62,891 bases of DNA from an uncultured Ruminococcus sp. (GCF_902762735.1 NZ_CACWPP010000007.1:1-62891); one strand, 5' to 3'. Shown: positions 1 to 8,655, counted from the stretch's first letter. The notes: generated by a model not told the origin, from the letters alone. A program made the numbers and translations.

Positions 1-45
1 CAATTTTGATGTGTATTGCTGATGATACAAAATGGCTGTTCTTTC

Positions 46-184
46 GTATTGTTCCCCCGCCTTCGGCGGGGGAACAATACACAACCAAATTGGGATATGC
101 GGTAAACAAAAGGATAAATATACGCCAAGAACCTTAAGTTCTGTATAGCCGCTGTTTTTGGTGGTGTGTCAGCGGGATAACCAC
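46..184 (+). mobile_element. MITE-like element, variant with GC-rich hairpin
   Basis: The right part (about 98-184) matches the family described at 3669-3792, ending in the shared GGATAACCAC. The usual left end is missing and is replaced by a perfect hairpin at 46-80 with 16-bp arms (GTATTGTTCCCCCGCC) and a 3-base loop. The same hairpin arm and the following bases recur at 52978-53022. No gene is visible in 1-255 apart from this element. Confidence 0.6.
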
Positions 185-255
185 ATTTCCAAATATTGAC
201 CTATTGCCGACTACACCGCATTGGCGCGGTACACATTCGGGCGGGAACTGTATTT

Positions 256-1116
256 TCAGCGCTTCTCAATATCCCTGTGGGATAATCTTATCGTCTTGCC
301 CTGATCTGTCAGATGTTTTGCCACCGCTTCCGCAAAAGTCACCGAGCGGTGCTTTCCGCCCGTACAGCCGAAAGCTATGACTAACTGCGCCTTGCCCTCT
401 TTTTCATAGAGTGGTATCAGGTAGTCGATGAGGTCGTTGAGCTTGGCAAGAAGTACCTGCGCTTCCTTAAAACTCATCACATAGCCCGAAACTTCGGGGT
501 TCAGACCTGTCTTATGCTTTAGTTCGGCTATATAGAACGGGTTTGGCAGACATCTCACGTCGAACGTCAGGTCAGCATCGTTCATAACACCGTACTTAAA
601 TCCGAAGGAGCGCACATCTATCTTCATGGCAGACTGCCCTTCGCCTAAGAAGATAGAGTAGAGCCTTTCTTTGAATTCAGCAGTCGAGGTCGAGGAAGTG
701 TCGATATAATAATCCACCTTATCCCTGACTGTTTCCAGAAAATGGCGCTCTGTCTCAATGGCACTGCGTATATTGCCGTGTGCCAGCTCATCGAGAGGGT
801 GCTTGCGGCGTGTTTCCTTATAACGGCGTATTATCGTATCATCGGAGCAGTCCAGAAACATGACTTTTACCTTTATGCCCATGCCGCGCATATCCTGTAT
901 AGCGTCTTTCAGTTTCAAAAACAGGTCGCCGCCGCGAACATCTGCCACGAAAGCGACTTTATCCATCTTGCCGTCAGACTGTGCGCATATCTCGGCAAAT
1001 TTGCTCATAAGCTCGGGCGGCATATTGTCTATGCAGTAATAGCCTATATCTTCCAGCACATTTACCGCCGTTGATTTGCCCGAACCCGAAATTCCCGTAA
1101 CTATTACAAATTCCAT
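256..1116 (-). CDS. rapZ: RNase adapter protein RapZ / YvcJ family nucleotide-binding protein
   Basis: 286 aa, the usual length for the RapZ/YvcJ family. The P-loop GISGSGKS is at residues 8-15, and the C-terminal part carries the family hallmark GCTGGKHRSV near residue 255. In E. coli RapZ controls GlmZ RNA turnover and senses glucosamine-6-phosphate; in Firmicutes YvcJ binds and hydrolyses nucleotides and its target is less clear. The start follows GGAGGA with 5-base spacing. It lies 61 bp downstream of murB on the same strand, with hprK further upstream. This is the common clostridial order hprK-murB-rapZ-(yvcK/whiA), so whiA may lie beyond the left edge. Identity is secure from the motifs; the regulatory role here is inferred. 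Confidence 0.93.
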   Translation of the reverse strand: MEFVIVTGISGSGKSTAVNVLEDIGYYCIDNMPPELMSKFAEICAQSDGKMDKVAFVADVRGGDLFLKLKDAIQDMRGMGIKVKVMFLDCSDDTIIRRYKETRRKHPLDELAHGNIRSAIETERHFLETVRDKVDYYIDTSSTSTAEFKERLYSIFLGEGQSAMKIDVRSFGFKYGVMNDADLTFDVRCLPNPFYIAELKHKTGLNPEVSGYVMSFKEAQVLLAKLNDLIDYLIPLYEKEGKAQLVIAFGCTGGKHRSVTFAEAVAKHLTDQGKTIRLSHRDIEKR

Positions 1117-1177
1117 TCTAGTCCTCCTCTGTGAGGTCGTTGCTCTGTCGCGTTTAAACGAGGAGTTTGCCTTGTTA

Positions 1178-2107
1178 TCATATCTGATATGGTATATATC
1201 TTACTTCGCACTCCAGCTCCACACCCGAGTCTGCTTTGACTTTGGCTTTTATCTGCTTTACCAGTTCAAGCACGTCTGCACTGGAAGCACCGCCCTTATT
1301 TACGATGAAACCGCAGTGTTTTTCGCTGACCTGTGCGCCGCCCACCGAGAAACCTCTAAGCCCGCTGTCCTCTATCAGCTTGCCTGCATAGCCCTGCACG
1401 GGGCGCTTGAAAGCACTGCCTGCGCTTGGCAGATTCAGGGGCTGTTTTTCGCGGCGCTTGCTCATCAGCTCGACCATTTTATCCTGAATATCGTCGTAAT
1501 TGCCGCTGTTCAGTTCAAATTCAGCCTCAACGATAAGCTCTTCGCCTTTAGTGAAGCGGCTTCCGCGATAGGTGAAAGCCATCTGCTCTTTTGAGAACTC
1601 AAATTGTCTGCCTGCACGGTCAACAGCGCGGCTCAGCTTGATAACGTCCTTTATCTCGCCCCTGTAAGCGCCTGCATTCATAAATATAGCGCCGCCGACG
1701 CTTCCCGGTATGCCGTAGGCAAATTCCAGACCGCTCAGCGAATGTTCCAGCGCAAAGCGGCAGAGCTTCAGCAGGGGACAGCCCGCCTGTGCCACGATGG
1801 TATTTTCGTCCTTCATGTATATCCTGTCCATCGAACTGCCTATCAGGAATATTATGCCATCGAAGCCCCTGTCATCAAACAGCACGTTTGAGCCGTTGCC
1901 CAGCGCCATCGTCCTGATGCCCAGTCTGTTAGCCTCTTCCCACAATGCGGCAAGGTTGTCGGGGGAATTTATATCTATCATCGCTGTGCAGTTCCCGCCT
2001 ATACGGAAAGTCGAATGCTTATCCAGCGGTTCATCCAGCAAGACTCTGCACTCCAGCTCCTCAGCCATCGCTATCAGCGAACGTGTATTCATGTCAAGTT
2101 CTTTCAC
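1178..2107 (-). CDS. murB: UDP-N-acetylenolpyruvoylglucosamine reductase MurB
   Basis: 309 aa. MurB reduces UDP-GlcNAc-enolpyruvate to UDP-MurNAc with FAD and NADPH in the cytoplasmic stage of peptidoglycan synthesis. The FAD-binding part shows GNGSNVLFDD (about residues 70-80) and YGIPGSVGGAIFMNAGAYRG (about 132-151). The catalytic Ser lies in SAGSAFKRP (about 229-237), and the C-terminal Glu in ECEVRY. The size fits the shorter type II MurB of Gram-positives. The start is GTG at 2107, preceded by AAGGAG at good spacing; an ATG five codons in is less well placed. It probably shares a transcript with rapZ. Confidence 0.95.
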   Translation of the reverse strand: MKELDMNTRSLIAMAEELECRVLLDEPLDKHSTFRIGGNCTAMIDINSPDNLAALWEEANRLGIRTMALGNGSNVLFDDRGFDGIIFLIGSSMDRIYMKDENTIVAQAGCPLLKLCRFALEHSLSGLEFAYGIPGSVGGAIFMNAGAYRGEIKDVIKLSRAVDRAGRQFEFSKEQMAFTYRGSRFTKGEELIVEAEFELNSGNYDDIQDKMVELMSKRREKQPLNLPSAGSAFKRPVQGYAGKLIEDSGLRGFSVGGAQVSEKHCGFIVNKGGASSADVLELVKQIKAKVKADSGVELECEVRYIPYQI

Positions 2108-2204
2108 TTGTAGTTCTCCTTATTGTTTTATTACAGCAGTATTCTTACGACCCGCCTGTTATTATTTCTCAGCGATATACTGCCGCTGAATGGCACACCT
2201 GCGC

Positions 2205-2683
2205 CCCGCTTTGCTGTTCTTTCCCGCACCATTGGCGGCACGGGGCGAACGGCTTAGTGTGTTTCCGCTGGCGGCACGGCATTATACGATGCATGCCAAT
2301 AATTATGGATAATGAACAGTATCATCGTGTACCCCGCTTTGCTGTTCTTTTCCGCACCGTCTGCGGCACGGGGCGAACGGCTTAGTGTGCTTCCGCCTGC
2401 GGCACGGCATTATCCGATGCATGCCAATAATTATGGATAATGAACAGTATTCATCGTGTACCCCGCTTTGCTGTTCTTTCCCGCACCGTTGGCGGCACGG
2501 CATTATCCGATGCATGCCAATAATTATGGATAATGAACAGTATCATCGTGTACCCCGCTTTGCTGTTCTTTCCTGTACCGTCTGCGGCACGGGGCGAACG
2601 GCTTAGTGTGTTTTTCGTTGGCGGCACGGCATTCTCCGATGCATGCCAATAATTATGAATTATGCATTATGAATTATGAATTA
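2205..2683. repeat. Tandem imperfect repeat array between murB and hprK
   Basis: Three to four imperfect units. Each contains GCATGCCAATAATTATGGAT followed by GAACAGTAT, CCCCGCTTTGCTGTTCTT and a GC-rich GCGGCACGG block. The shared AATTATGGATAATG core starts near 2299, 2429 and 2520, so spacing is about 130 and 91 bp; the shorter unit lacks one GGGGCGAACGGCTTAGTGTG block. The last unit (from 2640) switches to the GAATTATG form seen at 9014, 17520 and 21160 and runs up to the hprK stop codon. Frames that stay open through it are repeat artefacts. Confidence 0.8.
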
Positions 2684-3643
2684 TCAAAAAGCGTCCCAGT
2701 TCTTTACAGACTCTTTAGTGTCCATTTCAAGACCGAGATTTTGCAGAAGTTCGGCGGCGGCGTTGTAGCCCATCTTCTTGTGACGGTTGTTCATAGCCGC
2801 AACTTCGAGGATAACAGCCAGATTTCTGCCGGGCTTTATCGGTATGGTCAGCGAGGGTATCTTTATGCCGAGAATAGAGGTGTACTCGTTGTCAACGCCC
2901 ATTCTGTCATATATCTTCTTGCTGTCCCAGGGTTCAAGCTGAACTACGAGGTCTATCTTCTCGGAGATCTTTACAGCACCCATACCGAACAGACGGCGGG
3001 TATTAATAATACCTATTCCGCGCAGTTCAAGAAAATGCCTGATATTATCGGGCGACTGACCCACCAGCGTCCTGCTGGAGGTCTTTCTTATCTCGACAGC
3101 GTCATCAGCCACCAGACGGTGACCTCTCTTTACCAGCTCGATAGCCGTTTCGCTCTTACCTACACCGCTCTCGCCCACGATGAGTATGCCCTCGCCGTAA
3201 ACTTCGATAAGTACGCCGTGACGGGTGATGCGGGGCGCAAGCTCGACATTCAGGTAGCCTATCAGCGAGGCTATGAACGCAGTGGTGCTGTCGGCGGTGC
3301 GGGCTATCGGCACGCCGTATTTTGCTGCTATCTCTGTCATTTCGGGATAAAGCTCATGGCTTCTTGCCACTATGAACATGGGTATTTTTGTGGCGAACAG
3401 CGCATCGAGTCTTTGCCGCCTTACCTCTTCATCTATCGAAGCCAGATAAGCAAACTCCATATTGCCGCATATCTGCACGCGCTCGGCATTGAAGTATTCA
3501 TAAAAGCCCATCAGCTGAAGTCCCGGACGGTTGCAGTCGTTGTCGGTAACTTTAAGCTCGTCTATGTTGTCGGGTGCATAAAGTACTTCCAGACCCAGCT
3601 GTTTGATTATCTCGTTTACTGAAACGCTGAATATCTCAGCCAT
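2684..3643 (-). CDS. hprK: HPr kinase/phosphorylase
   Basis: 319 aa, normal for HprK. The enzyme phosphorylates and dephosphorylates HPr (and Crh where present) on Ser46 and so drives CcpA-dependent carbon catabolite control. Walker A is GESGVGKSETAIELVKRGH (about residues 154-172 of the trimmed protein), followed by LVADDAVEI. The family signature LELRGIGIINTRRLFGMGA follows about 45 residues later. The frame is open for 29 codons further upstream, but that stretch is the end of a MITE; the ATG at 3643 sits behind AAGGAGTTGATAG and is chosen. Catabolite control by HprK fits a plant-polymer degrader. Confidence 0.95.
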   Translation of the reverse strand: MAEIFSVSVNEIIKQLGLEVLYAPDNIDELKVTDNDCNRPGLQLMGFYEYFNAERVQICGNMEFAYLASIDEEVRRQRLDALFATKIPMFIVARSHELYPEMTEIAAKYGVPIARTADSTTAFIASLIGYLNVELAPRITRHGVLIEVYGEGILIVGESGVGKSETAIELVKRGHRLVADDAVEIRKTSSRTLVGQSPDNIRHFLELRGIGIINTRRLFGMGAVKISEKIDLVVQLEPWDSKKIYDRMGVDNEYTSILGIKIPSLTIPIKPGRNLAVILEVAAMNNRHKKMGYNAAAELLQNLGLEMDTKESVKNWDAF

Positions 3644-3668
3644 ATCTATCAACTCCTTATTATTTAAA

Positions 3669-3792
3669 ATGACTATCCCTTTAGCACACCAACTAAAAAT
3701 GCGGTAAACAAAAGGATAATTGAGCGCCACACGCCAAGAACCTTAAGTCCTGTATAGCCGCTGTTTTTGTGGTGTGTCAGCGGGATAACCAC
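3669..3792 (+). mobile_element. MITE-like element, intact copy with 10-bp target duplication
   Basis: A 124-bp element. The left end begins ATGACTATCCCTTTAGCACA; the right end, read on the minus strand, begins GTGGTTATCCCGCTGACACA. The ends form an imperfect inverted repeat of about 34 bp. It is flanked by ATTATTTAAA at 3659-3668 and 3793-3802, an exact 10-bp direct repeat, as expected for a transposition target duplication. It lies just upstream of hprK and supplies the bases that make the hprK frame look longer than it is. Confidence 0.85.
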
Positions 3793-3877
3793 ATTATTTA
3801 AAATCGCGGTCATACTGCCGACACACCGCCAAAAAGCGGTTTTACAGATCTTCAGGCAGTTTGCATGATCTTCCGTA

Positions 3878-5155
3878 TCAGAGAGTTATATTCCCCGCAC
3901 TGAGCATTTCCTGTGCCGCAAGGAGTATCCCCGCCTTGCCGCTGGGATAGGTAATGCCGCCCTGTAACCACACTGCAAAAGGCTCGCGTATGGGTGCATC
4001 GGCAGAAAGTTCGATGGAAGCACCCATCGTGAACGCGCCTGCCGCCATTATGACCTTGCTCTCGTAGCCGGGCATATCCCATGCTTCGGGGGTAACGTAG
4101 CTGTCAACAGGACTGCCTTTCTGTATGCCCTTGCAGAATGCTGTGAGGTTCTTTTCGTTTTCAAGCAGTATAGATGCTATGATGTCTGTGCGCTTCTCGC
4201 CGCTTTCGGGCAGAGTTTTGAAGCCCAGCTTCTCGAACAGCCTGCACGCAAAAACCGAAGTTTTCAGCGCACTTGCCACCGTCTGCGGACAGAGGAAGAA
4301 GCCCAGCAGTATCTCACGGTTCATGTTAAGCGAACAGCCGACTTCCTTGCCCATGCCAACGCATGTCAGCCTGTCAGCGCACTTTTCGACCAGGTCGGCG
4401 CGTCCGCAGATGTAGCCGCCTGTGCTTGCTATTCCGCCGCCCGGATTTTTTATCAGCGAACCCACTATCAGGTCAGCGCCCACCGCCAGCGGTTCTTTTT
4501 CTTCCACGAACTCGCCGTAGCAGTTATCTGTCAGTATGATGATGTGAGGGTTCGCGCCTTTTGCCGCCTTTATCACCTCAGCTATGACATCTACCGTGAA
4601 AGACGGTCTCAGCGAGTATCCCCTCGAACGCTGTATATAGCCGACTTTTGCGGACTTTGCCGCTTTTGCCACAGCCTCTAAGTCGGGTGTGCCGTCCTCT
4701 TTCAGGGGGACTATCTCATTCTGCACGCCGAAATCTCTCAGCGAACCGCTGCCGCTGTCACCCTCTTTGCCCACAACGCCCTCAAGGGTATCGTAGGGCG
4801 CACCTGTCAGGAAACACAGCTTGTCCTGCGGTCTTAAAATGCCGAAAAGCGCTGTGCTGAGGGCATGTGTGCCGTTCACGAAAGTGTGCCTTACTATGGC
4901 ATCTTCACCGCCCAGCGCCTGCGCGAACACCTTGTCGGCTGTATCTCTGCCGATGTCGCCGTAGCCGTAGCCTGTCGTGCCTTTAAGACAGCCCTCGCTG
5001 ACGCGGTTATCTATAAATGCTTTCAGTACTTTCTGCCCGTTTATCTCAGCGATGCGGTCTATCTCCGCAAAAGCCGCTGTACACTCGCTTTCAGCCTGCG
5101 AAGCCAGTGTGATAAGTTTTTCGTCAAGTCCGAAAATGTTTTCCAAATCATTCAC
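3878..5155 (-). CDS. PLP-dependent COG4100 protein (aluminium-resistance / methionine gamma-lyase-like family)
   Basis: 425 aa. The sequence matches the COG4100 family of cystathionine-lyase-related PLP enzymes, often called aluminium resistance protein (YnbB in Bacillus). Characteristic stretches are TTGYGYGDIGRDTADKVFAQ (about 61-80), HTFVNGTHALSTALFGILRP (about 91-110) and the likely PLP-lysine in SLIKNPGGGIASTGGYICG (about 235-253). The true substrate of the family is not settled; C-S lyase chemistry is inferred from the fold. Start is GTG at 5155; the upstream GAG gives only a weak ribosome-binding site, so the start could be slightly different. MITE copies flank it on both sides and no operon partner is evident. 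Confidence 0.85.
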   Translation of the reverse strand: MNDLENIFGLDEKLITLASQAESECTAAFAEIDRIAEINGQKVLKAFIDNRVSEGCLKGTTGYGYGDIGRDTADKVFAQALGGEDAIVRHTFVNGTHALSTALFGILRPQDKLCFLTGAPYDTLEGVVGKEGDSGSGSLRDFGVQNEIVPLKEDGTPDLEAVAKAAKSAKVGYIQRSRGYSLRPSFTVDVIAEVIKAAKGANPHIIILTDNCYGEFVEEKEPLAVGADLIVGSLIKNPGGGIASTGGYICGRADLVEKCADRLTCVGMGKEVGCSLNMNREILLGFFLCPQTVASALKTSVFACRLFEKLGFKTLPESGEKRTDIIASILLENEKNLTAFCKGIQKGSPVDSYVTPEAWDMPGYESKVIMAAGAFTMGASIELSADAPIREPFAVWLQGGITYPSGKAGILLAAQEMLSAGNITL

Positions 5156-5236
5156 CTCATTAAGTATTTGCCGTGTGCTTGTTGTGCAGAGTTTGCATAA
5201 TGCCGTATACTGCCGCCTTTTGCTATATTTAGTTTT

Positions 5237-5360
5237 ATGACTATCCCTTTAGCACATCAGCTGAAAATGCTGTAAACAAAAGGATAATTGAGCACCATAC
5301 GCCAACCACCTTAAGTTCTGTAAAACCACCGTTTTTGTGGTGTGTCAGCGGGATAACCAC
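5237..5360 (+). mobile_element. MITE-like element, second intact copy
   Basis: About 124 bp, same family and orientation as 3669-3792 with scattered substitutions. It is flanked by ATTTAGTTTT (5227-5236) and GTTTAGTTTT (5361-5370), a 9-of-10 match, which supports a 10-bp target duplication. It sits between the COG4100 gene and the DUF3592 gene. Confidence 0.8.
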
Positions 5361-5384
5361 GTTTAGTTTTTCTTTCTCTGTCTG

Positions 5385-5831
5385 TCATATATACGATTTA
5401 AAACGCACTCTTGTCAGCCTGTAGAAGAATATCGCCAGCGCGAAAAGCAGTACGCCCACAAGGTCGCAGGTGTTGAATACATCGTCATATTTTTTGCCTT
5501 TATAGACATATTCAAACGGGTTATTCGGGTCTATCAGCATTTTGTGCGTTCTGCGTGAACTTATCACATCGGGGTAGGAATTTGTTTCCACAAAAGAGTA
5601 TTTATCGCCGTCGTAGGTGTAGGTATAGGTGAGATATGAAACTGTATGCCCTCCGCGACCGCTTGTAACAAACTGCCGTTCACTGTCAGTGAGTTCTGCC
5701 GTTACGCTTACAGTACACTTTGATGCTCTTTTTGCCTCTTTTACCGACATCGGTATGCCTATCGCGAACATGATGATGCCGATGCCTGTCAGCACCGACA
5801 GAAATATCTTTAACTGAACATCTCCGCGCAT
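5385..5831 (-). CDS. DUF3592-type membrane protein
   Basis: 148 aa. There is one hydrophobic segment near the N-terminus (about residues 9-27) and one near the C-terminus (about 122-138). Between them lies a soluble stretch with the YTYDGDKYSF ... YPDVISSRRTHKMLIDPNNP pattern typical of DUF3592. The function is unknown. The start follows AAAGGAAAACAGAT. A paralogue with the same layout is at 28868-29296, and remnants of a related 3' end occur in the repeats at 28380-28862. It is probably a single-gene unit or is cotranscribed with the upstream GNAT gene, about 50 bp away. Confidence 0.7.
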   Translation of the reverse strand: MRGDVQLKIFLSVLTGIGIIMFAIGIPMSVKEAKRASKCTVSVTAELTDSERQFVTSGRGGHTVSYLTYTYTYDGDKYSFVETNSYPDVISSRRTHKMLIDPNNPFEYVYKGKKYDDVFNTCDLVGVLLFALAIFFYRLTRVRFKSYI

Positions 5832-5880
5832 ATCTGTTTTCCTTTCGTTTTGTTCATTTGTTCCTTTTGACTGTTATCTG

Positions 5881-6669
5881 TTATGTATCGTTGTGTGTGG
5901 CGTTTTTCATCTCTAATACCACATCTATACCGATGGCTTTGAAGCCTATCTCTTCGTAGTAGCTTACCCTGTGGGGTCTTGCGAACAGCTTTACCGCTAT
6001 GCCCTGCTGTGCAAGGCGCTCACCTATCCAGTAAAGCAGAGTCCTCGCGTGCATCTTGCCGCGCTCTTCGGGGATAGTGCCTACCTGCCCCACCAGTGCC
6101 ACCTTGTCTATTATATATTGTATGGTAGCGGTGGTGTAGTTGCCCATCAGGAACGACTGCGACAGCCCCCGCCTTACGCGGTGTGAGGTATCTGTCAGCC
6201 ACATCTCATAGTCCTCAGCCAGTCGCGGGAAGCACTTTGCCAGTATCGAATACACATCGTCCAGCTTAGGCGTTTCATCGACTTCCAGCGGTGGAAGTTT
6301 GCCTGTGGCGTTGTATGTGAATTCCGTCCTGCGCTGTACGCGGTACTCGTCATCAAGCACAACAGCGAGCTTTTCGCCGTACTTCCTTTCCAGCTCCACC
6401 GAGAACGGTTTGAGCATTCTCACAAAGCCTGCCAGCTCTTCTATCATCTCATCGGGAAGCTCCCTGCCCTCGAATGTGGAGATCATCAGCGCACTGTTGA
6501 ACTCCGAGAACATGCCCAGCCGTTCGCCTTTATACTCCATGAAGAAGAACCTCAGGAAGTCATACTGTGTGCCGTATGCCAGAAAATGGGACTTTATCCT
6601 CCTTGTATAGTTGTTATCCTTGAGCTTTGCTATCAGCGCAAGGTCTATATCTTTTGTCTGATATATCAT
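5881..6669 (-). CDS. GNAT-family N-acetyltransferase
   Basis: 262 aa from the ATG at 6669, which follows GGGAGAAAATA; the open frame runs 18 codons further upstream without a better site. The C-terminal half looks like a GNAT domain: VALVGQVGTIPEERGKMHAR (acetyl-CoA loop region, about 189-208), then ARTLLYWIGERLAQQGIAVK and VSYYEEIGFKAIGIDVVLEM, the usual C-terminal beta-bulge pattern with Tyr-Tyr-x-x-x-Gly-Phe. The N-terminal 130 residues may be a second, degenerate GNAT-like domain. The acceptor substrate cannot be told. It lies 71 bp downstream of murD on the same strand. Confidence 0.75.
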   Translation of the reverse strand: MIYQTKDIDLALIAKLKDNNYTRRIKSHFLAYGTQYDFLRFFFMEYKGERLGMFSEFNSALMISTFEGRELPDEMIEELAGFVRMLKPFSVELERKYGEKLAVVLDDEYRVQRRTEFTYNATGKLPPLEVDETPKLDDVYSILAKCFPRLAEDYEMWLTDTSHRVRRGLSQSFLMGNYTTATIQYIIDKVALVGQVGTIPEERGKMHARTLLYWIGERLAQQGIAVKLFARPHRVSYYEEIGFKAIGIDVVLEMKNATHNDT

Positions 6670-6740
6670 TATTTTCTCCCTTCCGCCGAAAACGGCTCGG
6701 TGAAAGCATTGTTTGCCCGTCATGCGGGACGAAAGATCTG

Positions 6741-8138
6741 TCAGCTGAGTTCGTTGACCAGCTGTTTGAAGTGTCTGCCCCTGTCCTCGAACATGCGGTA
6801 CATGTCAAAAGATGCGCAGGCAGGTGTCAGCGAAACTATATCGCCCTCTTCCGCGAATTCTCGGGCGGTCTGCACAGCCTCAGCCATGTCTTTTACAGTG
6901 ATTATCTTTATGCCGCTGGTCTTGTAATTAGGTGCAGCCTCAACAGCGGCGCGTATCTTGTCCTTAGTCTGACCCATAAGTATCAGCACCTTGACCTTAT
7001 CGCAGATGGGTGCCGCCATCGGCTCAAATGAAACGCCCTTGTCAGAGCCGCCCTGTATCATTATCTGCTTCTTGTCGAATGCCGCCAGACAAGCCAGAAC
7101 TCTTGTGGGGCTTGATGCGATGGAGTTGTTATAGTACTTTACGCCGTCCAGTTCACGCACGAACTCGATGCGGTGTTCAACGCCGCCGAACTCCTTAGCT
7201 ATCTTAGCGACAGTTTCGGGCTTTACCTCGCCGTAAGTCATGGCGATAGCAGTGAGGTAGTCCTCGACATTGTGCATGCCTGGTATCTTTATATCATTCA
7301 TGTGTACATATTCAGTGACCTTGCCGCGCTCATTGTAGCACAGCATGCCGTCCTCACGCAGGAACGCGCCGTTATCGGGCTTCTCTTTGATGCTGAACCA
7401 TACAAGTTCACCGCGCACCAGGTCAGCCAGACCGTGTGTCACCTCGTCATCAAGGCTGAGTATAGCTTTTGAATAAGCGTTCTGATGGTATAGTATATTG
7501 CACTTAGCCTGAGTATACTCCTCCATAGTGCCGTGAACGTTCAGGTGGTTGGGACGGATATTGGTGATGCCCGCAACATCGGGGCTTTCGCGCATGGAGA
7601 TCAGCTGGAAGCTGGAAAGCTCGCAGACTGCCACATCTGTTTCGGAGATAGTTTCAACCAGCGGGAGCAGTGCTTTGCCGATATTGCCGCCCAGATGAAC
7701 GCGCTTGCCCTCAGCTTTGAGGAACTCGCTCACCAGCGTGGTAGTGGTGGTCTTGCCGTCAGAACCTGTCAGCGCATAAGTCTTGCAGGGGCAGAGGTCG
7801 AAGAAAGTTTCCATCTCAGATGTTATCACAATGCCCTGTTTGCGTGCTTTTGTAAGTGTAGGGTCATTATAGTACATACCCGGTGTACGGAAAACTATAT
7901 CGCAGTTGAATATCTCATCGAGGTAATTCTCGCCCAGCGCGAACTCACAGCCTTTAGCACGGAAGTCCTCGATAAGCAGTGCATCGAACTCGCTCTCTTC
8001 GCGCTTATCGCAGATAACGCAGTTGATGCCTTTAGACAGGAACACCTTTATCAGGTCAGTATGGCTGACACCAACGCCTATAAAAGCGACTCTTTTATCC
8101 TTGATCGAATTAAAATACTTTTGAGCTTTAGTCATCAT
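6741..8138 (-). CDS. murD: UDP-N-acetylmuramoyl-L-alanine:D-glutamate ligase MurD
   Basis: 465 aa. MurD adds D-glutamate to UDP-MurNAc-L-Ala using ATP in the cytoplasm. The N-terminal Rossmann part has AFIGVGVSHTDLIK, the central ATP loop is TGSDGKTTTTTLVSEFL (about residues 122-138), and the Mur-ligase pattern NIRPNHLNVHGTMEEYTQAK follows. The C-terminal domain includes HRIEFVRELDGVKYYNNSIA and ASSPTRVLACL. The ATG at 8138 follows AGGAG by about 10 bases; a GTG two codons upstream and an ATG one codon later are alternatives. A strong promoter (8206-8234) lies just upstream. Confidence 0.94.
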   Translation of the reverse strand: MMTKAQKYFNSIKDKRVAFIGVGVSHTDLIKVFLSKGINCVICDKREESEFDALLIEDFRAKGCEFALGENYLDEIFNCDIVFRTPGMYYNDPTLTKARKQGIVITSEMETFFDLCPCKTYALTGSDGKTTTTTLVSEFLKAEGKRVHLGGNIGKALLPLVETISETDVAVCELSSFQLISMRESPDVAGITNIRPNHLNVHGTMEEYTQAKCNILYHQNAYSKAILSLDDEVTHGLADLVRGELVWFSIKEKPDNGAFLREDGMLCYNERGKVTEYVHMNDIKIPGMHNVEDYLTAIAMTYGEVKPETVAKIAKEFGGVEHRIEFVRELDGVKYYNNSIASSPTRVLACLAAFDKKQIMIQGGSDKGVSFEPMAAPICDKVKVLILMGQTKDKIRAAVEAAPNYKTSGIKIITVKDMAEAVQTAREFAEEGDIVSLTPACASFDMYRMFEDRGRHFKQLVNELS

Positions 8139-8205
8139 TGTCACATATCTCCTAAATATCACTTTACTATGTTACGTCTGTCTGCGCACATAGACTATCT
8201 ATTAT

Positions 8206-8234
8206 ATTATACACTATTTTCCCTGAAAAGGCAA
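8206..8234 (-). promoter_or_regulatory. Sigma-A-type promoter for murD
   Basis: On the minus strand TTGCCT (8229-8234), 17-bp spacer, TATAAT (8206-8211), about 68 bp before the murD start. Confidence 0.7.
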
Positions 8235-8250
8235 GAGGGAAAAGGGATTT

Positions 8251-8500
8251 TAATTCATAATTCATAATTCATAATTCATAATTGTTGGCATGACCGAAAG
8301 TTTGCCGTTCTGCTGCAAGCGGGTAAGAACGGCAATCATCGCGATGGGCGGTCAACGCTCAACCGCTCAAAACAGGGCTTTTTTAATTCATAATTCATAA
8401 TTCATAATTGTTGGCATGACCGATAGTTTGCCGTTCTGCCGCAAGCGGGTAAGAACGGCAGTTATCGCGATGGGCGGTCATCGCTCAACCGCGTAAACAG
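8251..8500. repeat. Two direct copies of an AATTCAT/TGTTGGCATG repeat unit
   Basis: Two units of about 134 bp starting near 8251 and 8384. Each begins with three to four TTCATAA iterations, then TTGTTGGCATGACCGA, then TTGCCGTTCT ... AGAACGGCA, which can fold as a 10-bp hairpin, then CGCGATGGGCGGTCA and CGCTCAACCGC. The same AATTCAT block occurs at 21151 in this orientation and reversed at 2650, 9014, 9074, 9155 and 17520. Nothing coding is seen. Confidence 0.75.
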
Positions 8501-8504
8501 GCGC

Positions 8505-8634
8505 TTGTGACGACTTGTGACGGGTTGACGGCGTTTTGCAATACTTCTTTCTATATATATTTGTTTTTCTTTTTCTATGTGAAAGGAATATAAAAACCCG
8601 TCAAACCCGTCACGACCCGTCACACTCAGGAAGG
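8505..8634. repeat. Iteron-like array of GTGACGGGT / ACCCGTCAC around an A+T-rich core
   Basis: The left block has TTGTGACGACTTGTGACGGG followed by TTGACGG. The right block has ACCCGTCAAACCCGTCACGA followed by CCCGTCACAC, the same words on the other strand. The roughly 60 bp between them are T-rich (TATATATATTTGTTTTTC). Converging repeats around a low-GC core are typical of origin or initiator-binding regions of plasmids and phages, but no replication gene is present, so this is a structural description only. Confidence 0.55.
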
Positions 8635-8655
8635 GGCATGCTCTACATTTTGGGA

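Noticed and set aside
2606-3622. 338-codon open frame on the plus strand
   Set aside because: Antisense to hprK and begins in the tandem repeat array.
3644-3730. Longer hprK N-terminus starting at 3730
   Set aside because: The extra 29 codons are MITE sequence; the same peptide (YRIFSWCAKGIVI) appears before 58310 for the same reason.
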